A stretch of 64,000 bases of DNA from Aggregicoccus sp. 17bor-14. GTDB taxonomy: Bacteria > Myxococcota > Myxococcia > Myxococcales > Myxococcaceae. Position numbers and translations under genes: made by a program. Below the pieces are notes generated by a model, which saw only the letters and a program-made list of their open reading frames with translations, searched no databases and was not told the DNA's origin. The number at the start of each line of letters is the position of its first letter. Position 1 is the stretch's first letter. Where the stretch lies: assembly GCF_009659535.1 (NCBI RefSeq), contig NZ_VJZZ01000002.1, forward strand, positions 248,001-312,000. Reading direction: 5' to 3'. Below, piece by piece: positions 27,296 to 35,644 of this stretch.

Positions 27296-27718
27296 GTGAG
27301 GCACGTCATCTTCCGCGTGGAGAAGGAGCGCTACGGGCTGCCGCTCGCGGCGGTGCGCGAGGTGGTGGTGCCCCCCGCGCGCTTCAGCCGGGTGCCGCGC
27401 GCGCCCCCGGCGGTGCGCGGGGTGATGAACCTGCGCGGGCGCGTGGTGACGGTGGTGGAGCTGGGCCCGCTGCTGGGCCTCTCCGAGGGCAGCACGCCGC
27501 CTGCTCGCGTGGTGCTGCTGGACCGGGGTCGCCGCGACCTGGGGCTGCTGGTGACGGAGGTGGAGGGGGTGGAGAGCATCGAGCGGGTGCTCAACGCACC
27601 GGGTCGAGCCGTGCCCGCGGTGCGCGGCGTGGCCCGCGTCAAGGGGCTGGCGGTCACGGTGCTGGACCCCGAGGGAATCGACGGGGCGGTCGTCGGCTTG
27701 TTCGCCCCCCAGAAGTGA
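27296..27718 (+). CDS. cheW: CheW-like coupling protein
   Basis: The protein has 140 residues from the GTG at 27296 (VRHVIFRVEKERYGLPLAAV). It is one CheW domain: YGLPLAAVREVV, VRGVMNLRGRVVTVVELGPLLGL, ARVVLLDRG, LGLLVTEVEGVESI, RGVARVKGLAVTVLDPEGI. CheW links receptors to CheA in signalling arrays. The long in-frame upstream extension from 26930 has no domain and is likely not translated. A TACAAC hexamer ends 9 bases before the GTG and there is no clear ribosome site. It begins the cheW-cheY-cheA-cheC row and probably serves the MCP upstream, comparable with difC. Confidence 0.88.
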   Translation: MRHVIFRVEKERYGLPLAAVREVVVPPARFSRVPRAPPAVRGVMNLRGRVVTVVELGPLLGLSEGSTPPARVVLLDRGRRDLGLLVTEVEGVESIERVLNAPGRAVPAVRGVARVKGLAVTVLDPEGIDGAVVGLFAPQK

Positions 27719-27794
27719 TTAGGCGCGGGAAAAATCCGGATGGTAGGCTCCGGCCTCCCTCTCTCAAGGCCTTCGCCGGAGGCGGAGCATCTAC

Positions 27795-28163
27795 ATGGCA
27801 AAGCGGGTCCTGGTCGTCGACGACGCGATCTTCATGCGCAACATGATCAAGGACATCTTCGCGTCCGGTGGCTTCGAGGTGGTGGGCGAGGCAGCGAATG
27901 GCCTCGAGGCGGTGGAGAAGTACAAGGAGCTCAAGCCCGACCTCACCACGATGGACATCGTGATGCCCTTCAAGAGCGGCATCGAGGCGACGCGGGAGAT
28001 CCTCAAGCACGACACCAACGCGGTCGTGATCATGTGCTCGGCGCTGGGCCAGGAGAGCCTGGTGATGGAGGCCATCGAGGCCGGCGCGAGCGACTTCATC
28101 GTGAAGCCCTTCCGCGCCGAGGACGTGCTCGCGGTGGTGAAGAAGGTCCTCGGCGAGGGCTAG
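27795..28163 (+). CDS. cheY: CheY-like response regulator
   Basis: Single receiver domain of 122 residues: VLVVDDAIFMRNMIKDI with acidic Asp9/Asp10, phosphoacceptor Asp54 in LTTMDIVMPFKSG, conserved Ser/Thr in VIMCSALGQ and Lys in DFIVKPFRAEDV. No output domain, so it acts by protein interaction as the phospho-acceptor of CheA. A GGAGGCGGA ribosome site precedes the ATG. It lies between cheW and cheA. By position it corresponds to difD of the M. xanthus Dif pathway, where the protein acts as a phosphate sink for the kinase. That function is inferred. Confidence 0.95.
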   Translation: MAKRVLVVDDAIFMRNMIKDIFASGGFEVVGEAANGLEAVEKYKELKPDLTTMDIVMPFKSGIEATREILKHDTNAVVIMCSALGQESLVMEAIEAGASDFIVKPFRAEDVLAVVKKVLGEG

Positions 28164-28178
28164 CGGCGGGCTCCGGAC

Positions 28179-30299
28179 ATGACGATGGACATGTCCCGCT
28201 ACCTCGGTCTCTTCGTCACCGAGGCGAGCGAGCACCTCGAGGGCCTGGGCCGCGACCTGGTCGAGCTCGAGAAGAGCGGCGGCCCGGGGGCGCAGGGTGC
28301 TCCGACTCCCGGGGCTCTGATCGACTCGATGTTCCGCCACGCCCACTCGGTGAAGGGCATGGCCAGCAGCATGGGCTTCGAGCCCATCGCCGTGCTCGCC
28401 CACCGCTCCGAGGACCTGGTGGAGGCGGTGCGCCAGGACGCCGGGCGCCTGGACCGCGAGCTGGTGGACCTGCTGCTCGCCGCCACCGACACGATGCTCG
28501 CGCAGGTGCGCGCCGTCGCGGAGGCCCGGCCCGCGGACGAGGCCTCGGCGCTGCTCGCGCAGCTCACCGCGCGCGTCTCCGCCATCACCGGCCAGCAGGT
28601 GGCCCCCACGCGCGTCGCCAAGACGCGCGTGAGCGTGGACGCGCCCGCAGCGGCTCCCGCGGCCGCGGCGCCCGCTCCTGCGGCGCCGGCCGCGACCGCA
28701 GCGCCCCTGCCGCCGCGCTCGGACGCCGCGCTGGGGCTGCCGCCGCGCTTCTCGGTGCGGCTGCGCATCGCGCCCAGCTGCCAGGTGCCCGGGGTGCGCG
28801 CCTTCCTCGTGCACAAGCGGCTCAGCGGCCTGGGCAACATCTTCGACCTGCGCCCCGCGCTCGACGACCTCAAGGCGGGCCGCATCCCGGAGGGGCTCAT
28901 CCAGCTCGAGCTGGAGACGGGCGCCGGCGAGGACGGCGTGCGCGCCGCGCTGCGCACGGTGTCCGAGGTGGAGATCCTCTCGCTCAAGCCCGGAGGCGCG
29001 AGCGCGCCTCCTCCTGCGCCCCCTGCGGCCGCGCCCGCTGTCCGGGCCGCCGCGAACCCCGCCGCGCCCAGCGCCGCGCCCGCGTCCGGCGAGGCCGCGC
29101 GGGCGGCTGCGGCCAGCGCCTCGGGGGTCGTCGGCGGCGAGGGCAGCGCGCGCACCGTGCGCGTGCGCACCGAGCTGCTGGACTACTTCCTGGACACCGT
29201 GGGTGAGCTCCTGCTCGCCACCGCGCGCCTGCGCGAGGTGGGCAAGACGCTGCCGGAGAACGTGCGCCCGCCGATGGAGGAGGGCGTCTACCGGCTGCAC
29301 GCGCTGGTGAAGGACCTGCACGACAAGGTGATGACGGCGCGCATGACGCCGCTCTCGGTCATCACCGACCGGCTCCCCCGCGCCGCGCGCGACATCGCCC
29401 GGCGCAAGGAGCGCGAGGTGGACCTGGTCATCAGCGGCGCGGAGATCGAGCTGGACCGCGCCATCCTGGACGACCTCGCGGACCCGCTGCTGCACCTGCT
29501 GCGCAACTGCATCGACCACGGCCTGGAGAGCCCCGAGGAGCGCGTGGCGGCGAAGAAGCCCCCCAAGGGCCGGGTGCTCGTCTCGGTGCGCCGCCAGCGC
29601 GACCGCGTGGTGGTGGAGCTGGAGGACGACGGGCGGGGCATGAACGCCGAGAAGCTCAAGGCGGCGGCGCTCGCGCGCGGGCTCATCACCCAGGAGACCG
29701 CGAGCCGGATGAGCGACCGCGAGGCCTTCCTGCTCGCGTGCGCCCCGGGCGTCTCCACCGCGAAGGACATCACGGACATCTCCGGGCGCGGCGTGGGCAT
29801 GGACGCGGTGAAGCGCGCCGTGGAGAACGTGGGCGGCACCCTGGAGATCGAGAGCGAGGCCGGGCGCGGCACCCGCTTCACCCTCAAGCTGCCGCTCACG
29901 GTCGCCGTGGTGCAGCTGCTGCTGGTGGGGGTGGGCGAGGAGGTGTTCGGCCTGCCCATCGCCAAGGTGCTCGGCGCCACCGAGGCGGACGGGGACGCGC
30001 TCTCCCGCAGCCGCGAGACGCCCCTGCTGCCCCACGGCAACGCGCTGCTGCCGGTGCACTTCCTGGAGACCCTGGTGGGGGTGCCCGGGGCGGCGGGCCG
30101 GGTGCGCCCCTTCGTGGTGATGGAGTCGGACACCGGACGGCTCGCGCTCGCGGTAGACCGGCTGCTCGGCCAGGAGGAAGTCGTGCTCAAGGCACTGAGC
30201 CGGCCCCTGGATTTGCTCCCGGGCCTTTCTGGCGTCACCATCCTGGGGACTGGGCGTCCGGTCTTCATTCTGGACGTGCCGAGGCTCCTGAGCGCATGA
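28179..30299 (+). CDS. cheA: Chemotaxis histidine kinase CheA
   Basis: The protein has 706 residues; an alternative ATG at 28191 would shorten it by four. The Hpt (P1) domain (1-110) has the phospho-His in FRHAHSVKG (His56). An Ala/Pro linker and a P2-like CheY-binding domain follow (187-274, RAFLVHKRLSGLGNIFDLRP). Then come the dimerization helix (326-, LLDYFLDTVGELLLATARL), the ATPase with HLLRNCIDHGLE (about 438), DDGRGMN and GRGVGMDAVK, and the CheW-like P5 domain (570-700). It autophosphorylates when active in the array and passes phosphate to CheY. It overlaps cheC by four bases. Comparable with difE. Confidence 0.95.
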   Translation: MTMDMSRYLGLFVTEASEHLEGLGRDLVELEKSGGPGAQGAPTPGALIDSMFRHAHSVKGMASSMGFEPIAVLAHRSEDLVEAVRQDAGRLDRELVDLLLAATDTMLAQVRAVAEARPADEASALLAQLTARVSAITGQQVAPTRVAKTRVSVDAPAAAPAAAAPAPAAPAATAAPLPPRSDAALGLPPRFSVRLRIAPSCQVPGVRAFLVHKRLSGLGNIFDLRPALDDLKAGRIPEGLIQLELETGAGEDGVRAALRTVSEVEILSLKPGGASAPPPAPPAAAPAVRAAANPAAPSAAPASGEAARAAAASASGVVGGEGSARTVRVRTELLDYFLDTVGELLLATARLREVGKTLPENVRPPMEEGVYRLHALVKDLHDKVMTARMTPLSVITDRLPRAARDIARRKEREVDLVISGAEIELDRAILDDLADPLLHLLRNCIDHGLESPEERVAAKKPPKGRVLVSVRRQRDRVVVELEDDGRGMNAEKLKAAALARGLITQETASRMSDREAFLLACAPGVSTAKDITDISGRGVGMDAVKRAVENVGGTLEIESEAGRGTRFTLKLPLTVAVVQLLLVGVGEEVFGLPIAKVLGATEADGDALSRSRETPLLPHGNALLPVHFLETLVGVPGAAGRVRPFVVMESDTGRLALAVDRLLGQEEVVLKALSRPLDLLPGLSGVTILGTGRPVFILDVPRLLSA

Positions 30300-30937
30300 C
30301 CCCCTCCACCCCCATTCCCCCGGGCACGCCCCCGGGCGCCGAGCTGCTCGAGCCCCAGCGCGATGCGCTGCGCGAGGTGGCGAACATCGGCTGCGGCCAC
30401 GCGGCCAACGCGCTCGCGCGGCTGATGGGCGGGCGGCCCGTGCAGCTCAGCGTGCCGCGGGTGGAGTCCATCGACTTCTCGGCCGGGGCCGCGGACCTCA
30501 CCCGGATGCTGGGCGGCGCGGGCGTGAGCGTGCTGGGCGCGCAGCTGGGCGTGGAGGGCGAGCTCAACGGCAGCCTCCTCATGCTCCTGCCCACCCGCGA
30601 CGGCGAGGCGCTGGGCCAGCTGCTGATGGGCGGCACGCCCGCGAGCGCCGAGGACACCCGCAGCGCGCTGAGCGAGACGGCGAACATCCTCGCGAGCGCG
30701 TGCCTCTCGGCCATCGGCACCCTCACCGGCTGGCGGCTGCTGCCCAGCGTGCCCCACCTCACCGAGGGGCCCGCCGGGGACGTGGTGGCCGAGGCCCTCA
30801 GCGGCATGGAGGGGGCGAGCGCGCGCCTGGTGGTGCTCGAGGCCCGCTTCAGCGCCCCGCAGGTCTCCGGGCAGCTGCTGCTCCTGCTCGAGCCGCGCGC
30901 CTCGCGCGAGCTGCTGCAGCGGCTCGGCGTATCCTGA
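30296..30937 (+). CDS. cheC: CheC-family CheY-phosphatase
   Basis: The start ATG at 30296 overlaps the cheA stop (ATGA); the product has 213 residues. The two CheC active-site helices are visible: LREVANIGCGHAANALARLMG and LSETANILASACLSAIGTLTG, each with the E-x2-N signature. CheC dephosphorylates CheY-P. In several bacteria it works with CheD, and in Dif it is DifG. No cheD (difF) lies here. A Pro-rich N-terminus of about 20 residues precedes the domain. Confidence 0.9.
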   Translation: MTPSTPIPPGTPPGAELLEPQRDALREVANIGCGHAANALARLMGGRPVQLSVPRVESIDFSAGAADLTRMLGGAGVSVLGAQLGVEGELNGSLLMLLPTRDGEALGQLLMGGTPASAEDTRSALSETANILASACLSAIGTLTGWRLLPSVPHLTEGPAGDVVAEALSGMEGASARLVVLEARFSAPQVSGQLLLLLEPRASRELLQRLGVS

Positions 30938-30966
30938 GCGGGGCCGCTGAGGTAGACCTCGCTCCC

Positions 30967-31719
30967 ATGGACGAGAAGACCCTCACGCAGCTGCTCTCCC
31001 AGGTGAAGGGGGGCAAGGTTTCCGTGGACGAGGCCGTGGGCCGGCTCAAGGACCTGCCCTTCGCGCAGCTCGGCTACGCCACCGTGGACACGCACCGCTC
31101 GCTGCGCTTCGGCGTGCCCGAGGTGGTGCTGGGCGGCCCCAAGACGGTGGAGCAGCTGCTCGGCATCGTGGGTGTGCTGGTGGAGCGCAAGCAGACGGTG
31201 CTGGTGACGCGCCTGCAGCCGGAGAAGGCCGAGGCGCTGCTCGAGCGCTTCCCGAAGGCGAAGTACCATGAGGTGGCGAAGCTCTTCCACCTGCCGCAGG
31301 GCAAGCCCAAGGCGGGCATCGTGGCGGTGGTGAGCGCGGGCACCAGCGACCTGCCGGTGGCCGAGGAGGCGGCGCTCACGGCGGAGGCCATGGGCGCGAC
31401 GGTGCGGCGCGTGTACGACGTGGGCGTGGCCGGCATCCACCGGCTGCTCGCGCGGCGCGAGGAGATCCAGGGCGCGCACGCGGCCGTGGTGGTGGCGGGC
31501 ATGGAGGGCGCGCTCGCGAGCGCGGCGGGAGGCCTGGTGGGCATCCCGGTCGTCGCGGTGCCCACCAGCGTGGGCTACGGGGCGAGCTTCGGCGGCGTCT
31601 CGGCGCTGCTCGCGATGGTGAACTCCTGCGCCTCGAACGTGGCCACCATGAACATCGACAACGGCTTCGGCGGCGGCTTCTACGCCGCGCTCATCAGCCG
31701 CACCAAGGGCCGCCGGTAG
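30967..31719 (+). CDS. larB: LarB, nickel-pincer cofactor biosynthesis carboxylase
   Basis: The protein has 250 residues from the ATG at 30967. It contains the PurE-like fold with VVSAGTSDLPVAEEAALTAEAMG, RVYDVGVAGIHRLL, AVVVAGMEGALASAAGGLV and VPTSVGYGASFGGVSALLAMVNSC, which are LarB signatures. LarB carboxylates and hydrolyses nicotinic acid adenine dinucleotide to start synthesis of the nickel-pincer cofactor of lactate racemase-type enzymes. A TAGACC hexamer ends 8 bases before the ATG, with no ribosome site. It is followed by larC after eight bases. Confidence 0.93.
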   Translation: MDEKTLTQLLSQVKGGKVSVDEAVGRLKDLPFAQLGYATVDTHRSLRFGVPEVVLGGPKTVEQLLGIVGVLVERKQTVLVTRLQPEKAEALLERFPKAKYHEVAKLFHLPQGKPKAGIVAVVSAGTSDLPVAEEAALTAEAMGATVRRVYDVGVAGIHRLLARREEIQGAHAAVVVAGMEGALASAAGGLVGIPVVAVPTSVGYGASFGGVSALLAMVNSCASNVATMNIDNGFGGGFYAALISRTKGRR

Positions 31720-31727
31720 CCCTCCCC

Positions 31728-32897
31728 ATGCGAAAAATCCTCTACCTCGAGCCCGTGGGCGGCATCGCGGGCGACATGTTCCTGGCCGCGGGCGTCGACC
31801 TCGGCCTCTCGCCGGATGCGATCGCGCACGCGCTGAGTGGCCTGCAGGTCCCGGGCTGGAAGCTCTCGGTGAGTCGCGCGGTGCGCCACGCCATCAGCGG
31901 CACACACCTGGACGTGGTGCTGGACGAGCGCGAGGCCCACCCGCACCGCGCCTACGCGGACATCCGCCAGCTCATCGAGGCGGCCCCCACGCTGAGCCCG
32001 CGGGTGAAAGAGCGCGCGCTCGCGGTGTTCCGGGCCATCGGCGAGGCGGAGGCGAAGGTGCACGGCGTCTCGGTGGAGGAGATCCACTTCCACGAGGTGG
32101 GGGCCGTGGACTCCATCGTGGACATCTGCGGCGCGGCCGTGGTGCTGGAGCTGCTCGGAGACCCCGAGGTGCACGCGGCGCCGCCGCCCCTGGGCTCGGG
32201 CAGCATCCGGGTGGCGCACGGGATGATGCCCATCCCCGTGCCCGCCACGCTGGAGCTGCTGCGCGACGTGCCGGTGCGCTTCGAGGGCGTGGGCGAGCTG
32301 ACCACGCCCACGGGCGCGGCGCTGCTCAAGGTGCTCGCGCACATCGGCACGCCGCCGAACTTCATCGTCGAGCGCGTGGGCTACGGGGTGGGGACGAAGG
32401 ACTTCAAGGACCGCCCCAACGTGCTGCGCGCGAGCCTCGGCCACGCAGAGGAGAAGGCGCAGGGCGGCCTCTGGGAGCTGCAGGCGAACCTGGACGACGC
32501 GACGCCGCAGCTGCTCGGCTACCTCGTGGAGCGGCTGATGGCCGCCGGGGCGCTGGATGCGTGGGTGCTGCCGGCGGTGATGAAGAAGGGGCGCCCCGGG
32601 CACCTGCTGGGCGTGCTGTGCGAGGGCGGCAGGCGCGAGAGCCTGCTGGACCTGCTCGTGCGCGAGAGCCCCACGCTGGGCGTGCGCTCGCACCCGGTGG
32701 AGCGGCTCGCGCTCGAGCGCGACTGGGTGCAGGTGCAGACGCCGTGGGGCGCGGTGCGCGTGAAGCGCGGCCTGCGCGCGGGCCAGGTGCTCAACGCGCA
32801 CCCCGAGTTCGAGGACTGCCGCGCGCTCGCGGAAGGTGCGGGCGTGCCGCTCAAGGACGTGATGGCCGCGGCCCTGCGCGCGCTGCCGCAGGGCTAG
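31728..32897 (+). CDS. larC: LarC, nickel insertion protein for the pincer cofactor
   Basis: The protein has 389 residues. The N-terminal motif EPVGGIAGDMFLAAGVDLG, EIHFHEVGAVDSIVDICGAAVVLELL and the later TPTGAALLKVLA, WELQANLDDATPQ and KKGRPGHLLGVLCEGG are LarC (DUF111) hallmarks. LarC puts nickel into the sulfur-bearing nucleotide to finish the cofactor. In Lactobacillus it is made from two frames by a programmed frameshift; here it is a single uninterrupted frame. larE, the sulfur donor, and a larA-type racemase are not in the window. Confidence 0.93.
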   Translation: MRKILYLEPVGGIAGDMFLAAGVDLGLSPDAIAHALSGLQVPGWKLSVSRAVRHAISGTHLDVVLDEREAHPHRAYADIRQLIEAAPTLSPRVKERALAVFRAIGEAEAKVHGVSVEEIHFHEVGAVDSIVDICGAAVVLELLGDPEVHAAPPPLGSGSIRVAHGMMPIPVPATLELLRDVPVRFEGVGELTTPTGAALLKVLAHIGTPPNFIVERVGYGVGTKDFKDRPNVLRASLGHAEEKAQGGLWELQANLDDATPQLLGYLVERLMAAGALDAWVLPAVMKKGRPGHLLGVLCEGGRRESLLDLLVRESPTLGVRSHPVERLALERDWVQVQTPWGAVRVKRGLRAGQVLNAHPEFEDCRALAEGAGVPLKDVMAAALRALPQG

Positions 32898-33082
32898 GGC
32901 GCCCGCGCCGCGCACCGGTACGGGGAACCCCGCACGAGCGCGCTCCTCCTCCGCGCACCCGGGGGTGTCCACCCGCGGAAGCGGCGTGCGCACTGTCGAA
33001 CCCGCATTGCCGCGTGTGGGTTGCCGACTGCCCGGTCCATCCACAGGGTGCGCCCCGGATGGGTGTTGGAAGGGGGCGGCAG

Positions 33083-35632
33083 ATGCAGTGGACCCGACGC
33101 GAGCTGTGCCTGTTGCTGCTGGGCTGCGCGTGCGCACCGGAGGCGGTGACGACGGGGGGAGGCGAGGGGCCTCCGGAGACGGATCCGACCACCCCGGTCA
33201 CCACGAACGACCCGCCGCCGCCCCCGCCTCCTCCGCCGCCTCCGGTGGACAGGTTCTTCCCCCTGCGCGCCTCGCCCATCGCGGCAGAGAACCGGCGCGC
33301 GGGCAGCCGCAACTGGCGCCTCACGCAGCCCTCGCGCGAGCTGGGCGCCTTCGTGGACCAGACGAGCTACCTGCCGGGCGAGGCGGTGCGCGTGCACCTG
33401 GGCGGGCCCACGGAGCAGCAGGCCACCTGGGAGCTGTGGCGCCTCGGCTACTACGGAGGGCAGGGCGGGCGCCGCGTGCTCGCCGGCGGCCCGGTGACGA
33501 TGCCGGTCGCCGCCCCGCCCGAGGTGGACCTGAGCACCGGCGCGGTGAGCTGCCCCTGGCCGGAGACCTTCTTCTTCACCCTGCCGGACGAGGCCGTCAC
33601 CGGCTTCTACCTGCTCAAGGTGAGCACGCCGCTGGGGCAGACCTACGCGCCGCTCGTGGTGCGCGAGCCCACGCCCGCGGCGACCACCACGGTGGTCATG
33701 GCCTTCAACACCTACCAGGCCTACAACGCCTGGGGCGGCACCAGCCTCTACGTGAACCAGCGCAAGGACTTCACGGGCCGCCACGCCTACGCCGTGTCCT
33801 TCGACCGCCCGTACGCGAGCGGCGGCGGCGCGGGGCAGGTGCTGGACCACGACCTGGGCCTCATCACCTTCGCCGAGGCGCAGGGCTACGACATCGCCTA
33901 CGCGTCGGACCTGGACCTGGACCTGGACCCCGAGCTCACGCACCGGCGGCGCGCGCTCGTCATCCAGGGGCACAGCGAGTACTGGACCCTGGGCATGCGG
34001 CTCGCGTGCGATGCGGCCGTCGCGCGCGGCACGAACCTCATGAACCTGGGGGCGAACAACGCCTACTGGCGCGTGCGGCGCGAGCCCTCGAAGGACGGAC
34101 GGGCGAACCGGCTGCTGGTGGGCTACCGCGACCAGGGCGCGCGCGACCCGCTGCGCAACACGACGGAGGCCTCGAAGCTGTTCCGCGAGCTCGGGCGGCC
34201 CGAGAACGCGCTGTTCGGCACCATGTTCGGCAGCTGGATCTACACGGCCGCGCCGCTGGTGGTGAAGGACCCCTCGCACTGGGCCTGGACCGGCAGCGGC
34301 GTGAAGGAGGGCACGCAGATCAACGCCGTGTTCGGCGACGAGACGGACCGCCGCTACGACAACGGCGCCACGCCCGCGGGCCTCGAGGTGCTGGGCGAGA
34401 GCACGGTGGAGTCCTACGGCGCCACGCTCGACCCGGGCGAGCTCACGCTCTTCACCGCGCCCTCCGGCGCGCAGGTGTTCTCCGCCGGCAGCATCACCTT
34501 CTCCGAGGCGCTCGCGGAGGAGGGCCCCTGTGACCGGCGCATCCAGCAGCTGATGGCCAACGTCTTCTCGCGCTTCACCGGGCAGGATGCCCTGGGCGCC
34601 GACGCCCTGAAGGCCTTCCCGCTGCCGCCGCCCCCGCGCATGGACCACCGGTCCGGCGTGCAGGTGCAGACCCTCACCCGCACGCTCACGGCGCCGGTGG
34701 CCATCGCCTTCGACCCGCAGGGCCACGCGGTGGTCGCGGACGGCAACCGCATCGTGCGCGTGAGCCCCACCGGCCAGGTGAGCTGGATTGCCGGCTCCTC
34801 CCAGGCGGGGCACAACACCTTCGACGGGGTCGTGTCCGCGACGGCCGCGCGCTTCAACCGTCCGCGCGGCCTGGCGGTGGACGCGCAGGGGCGCATCTAC
34901 GTGGCGGACTCGGGCAACCACCAGATTCGCGTCATCGAGAACGGCCAGGTGTGGCGGCTCGCGGGCGGCAACTGGGAGGGCTTCGCCGACGGCGTGGGCA
35001 CCCAGGCGCTCTTCACGCAGCCGCAGGGCCTCGCGCTCACCGCCGCGGGCAGCCTGCTGGTCGCGGACACGTGGAACCACCGCGTGCGCGAGGTGACGCC
35101 CGAGGGCGTGGTGAGCACCTGGGCGGGCACCGGCGAGCAGTCGGTGGTGGACGGCCCGGGCGCGAGCGCGGCGCTCTCCTATCCCCTCTGCGTCTCGCTG
35201 CTGCCCAGCGGGGATGCGGTCATCGTGGAGCCCGGCACGGGGCTGGTGCGCACGGTGAGCGCCGCGCCCGAGCACACGGTGTCGCGGCTCGCGGGCTCGC
35301 TGGGCACCGCGGGCTGGGCGGACGGCCCGGTGGAGAGCGCCCAGCTGTCCGAGCTGCAGGGCGCCATCGCCTCGGCGGGCGGCATCTTCCTGCTGGACGG
35401 CGCGAGCGCCCGGGTGCGCGAGCTGCGCGACGGGCGGGTGCGCACGCTCGCGGGCGGGAAGGTGGGCGGCTGCGTGGACGGCGAAGGCGAGAGCGCGGGC
35501 TTCGGCATGCCGCGCGCCGGGGCGCTCGCGCCGGACGGCTCGCTCTGGGTGCTCGATGCGCGCGAGCACGCGGTGCGGCGCCTCACCGGGCTCGAGCCGC
35601 CGCCTCCGCCGCCTCCGCTGCCCCTGCCCTGA
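33083..35632 (+). CDS. Lipoprotein with N,N-dimethylformamidase-like domain and NHL repeats
   Basis: From the ATG at 33083 (AGGGGG ribosome site 8 bases upstream) the protein has 849 residues. A lipoprotein signal ends in LLGC, then a Thr/Pro linker with a run of 12 Pro. The middle (about 75-510) matches the large-subunit C-terminal domain of N,N-dimethylformamidase (AFNTYQAYNAWGGTSLY, YDIAYASDLDLD, GHSEYWTLGMR, NLGANNAYWRVR). The C-terminal 330 residues are an NHL propeller with repeats such as FNRPRGLAVDAQGRIYVADS and LTAAGSLLVADTWNHRVRE. The combination is a surface-anchored enzyme plus a propeller. Whether it hydrolyses amides is not known. Confidence 0.85.
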   Translation: MQWTRRELCLLLLGCACAPEAVTTGGGEGPPETDPTTPVTTNDPPPPPPPPPPPVDRFFPLRASPIAAENRRAGSRNWRLTQPSRELGAFVDQTSYLPGEAVRVHLGGPTEQQATWELWRLGYYGGQGGRRVLAGGPVTMPVAAPPEVDLSTGAVSCPWPETFFFTLPDEAVTGFYLLKVSTPLGQTYAPLVVREPTPAATTTVVMAFNTYQAYNAWGGTSLYVNQRKDFTGRHAYAVSFDRPYASGGGAGQVLDHDLGLITFAEAQGYDIAYASDLDLDLDPELTHRRRALVIQGHSEYWTLGMRLACDAAVARGTNLMNLGANNAYWRVRREPSKDGRANRLLVGYRDQGARDPLRNTTEASKLFRELGRPENALFGTMFGSWIYTAAPLVVKDPSHWAWTGSGVKEGTQINAVFGDETDRRYDNGATPAGLEVLGESTVESYGATLDPGELTLFTAPSGAQVFSAGSITFSEALAEEGPCDRRIQQLMANVFSRFTGQDALGADALKAFPLPPPPRMDHRSGVQVQTLTRTLTAPVAIAFDPQGHAVVADGNRIVRVSPTGQVSWIAGSSQAGHNTFDGVVSATAARFNRPRGLAVDAQGRIYVADSGNHQIRVIENGQVWRLAGGNWEGFADGVGTQALFTQPQGLALTAAGSLLVADTWNHRVREVTPEGVVSTWAGTGEQSVVDGPGASAALSYPLCVSLLPSGDAVIVEPGTGLVRTVSAAPEHTVSRLAGSLGTAGWADGPVESAQLSELQGAIASAGGIFLLDGASARVRELRDGRVRTLAGGKVGGCVDGEGESAGFGMPRAGALAPDGSLWVLDAREHAVRRLTGLEPPPPPPPLPLP

Positions 35633-35644
35633 GGGCGGGCGCTG

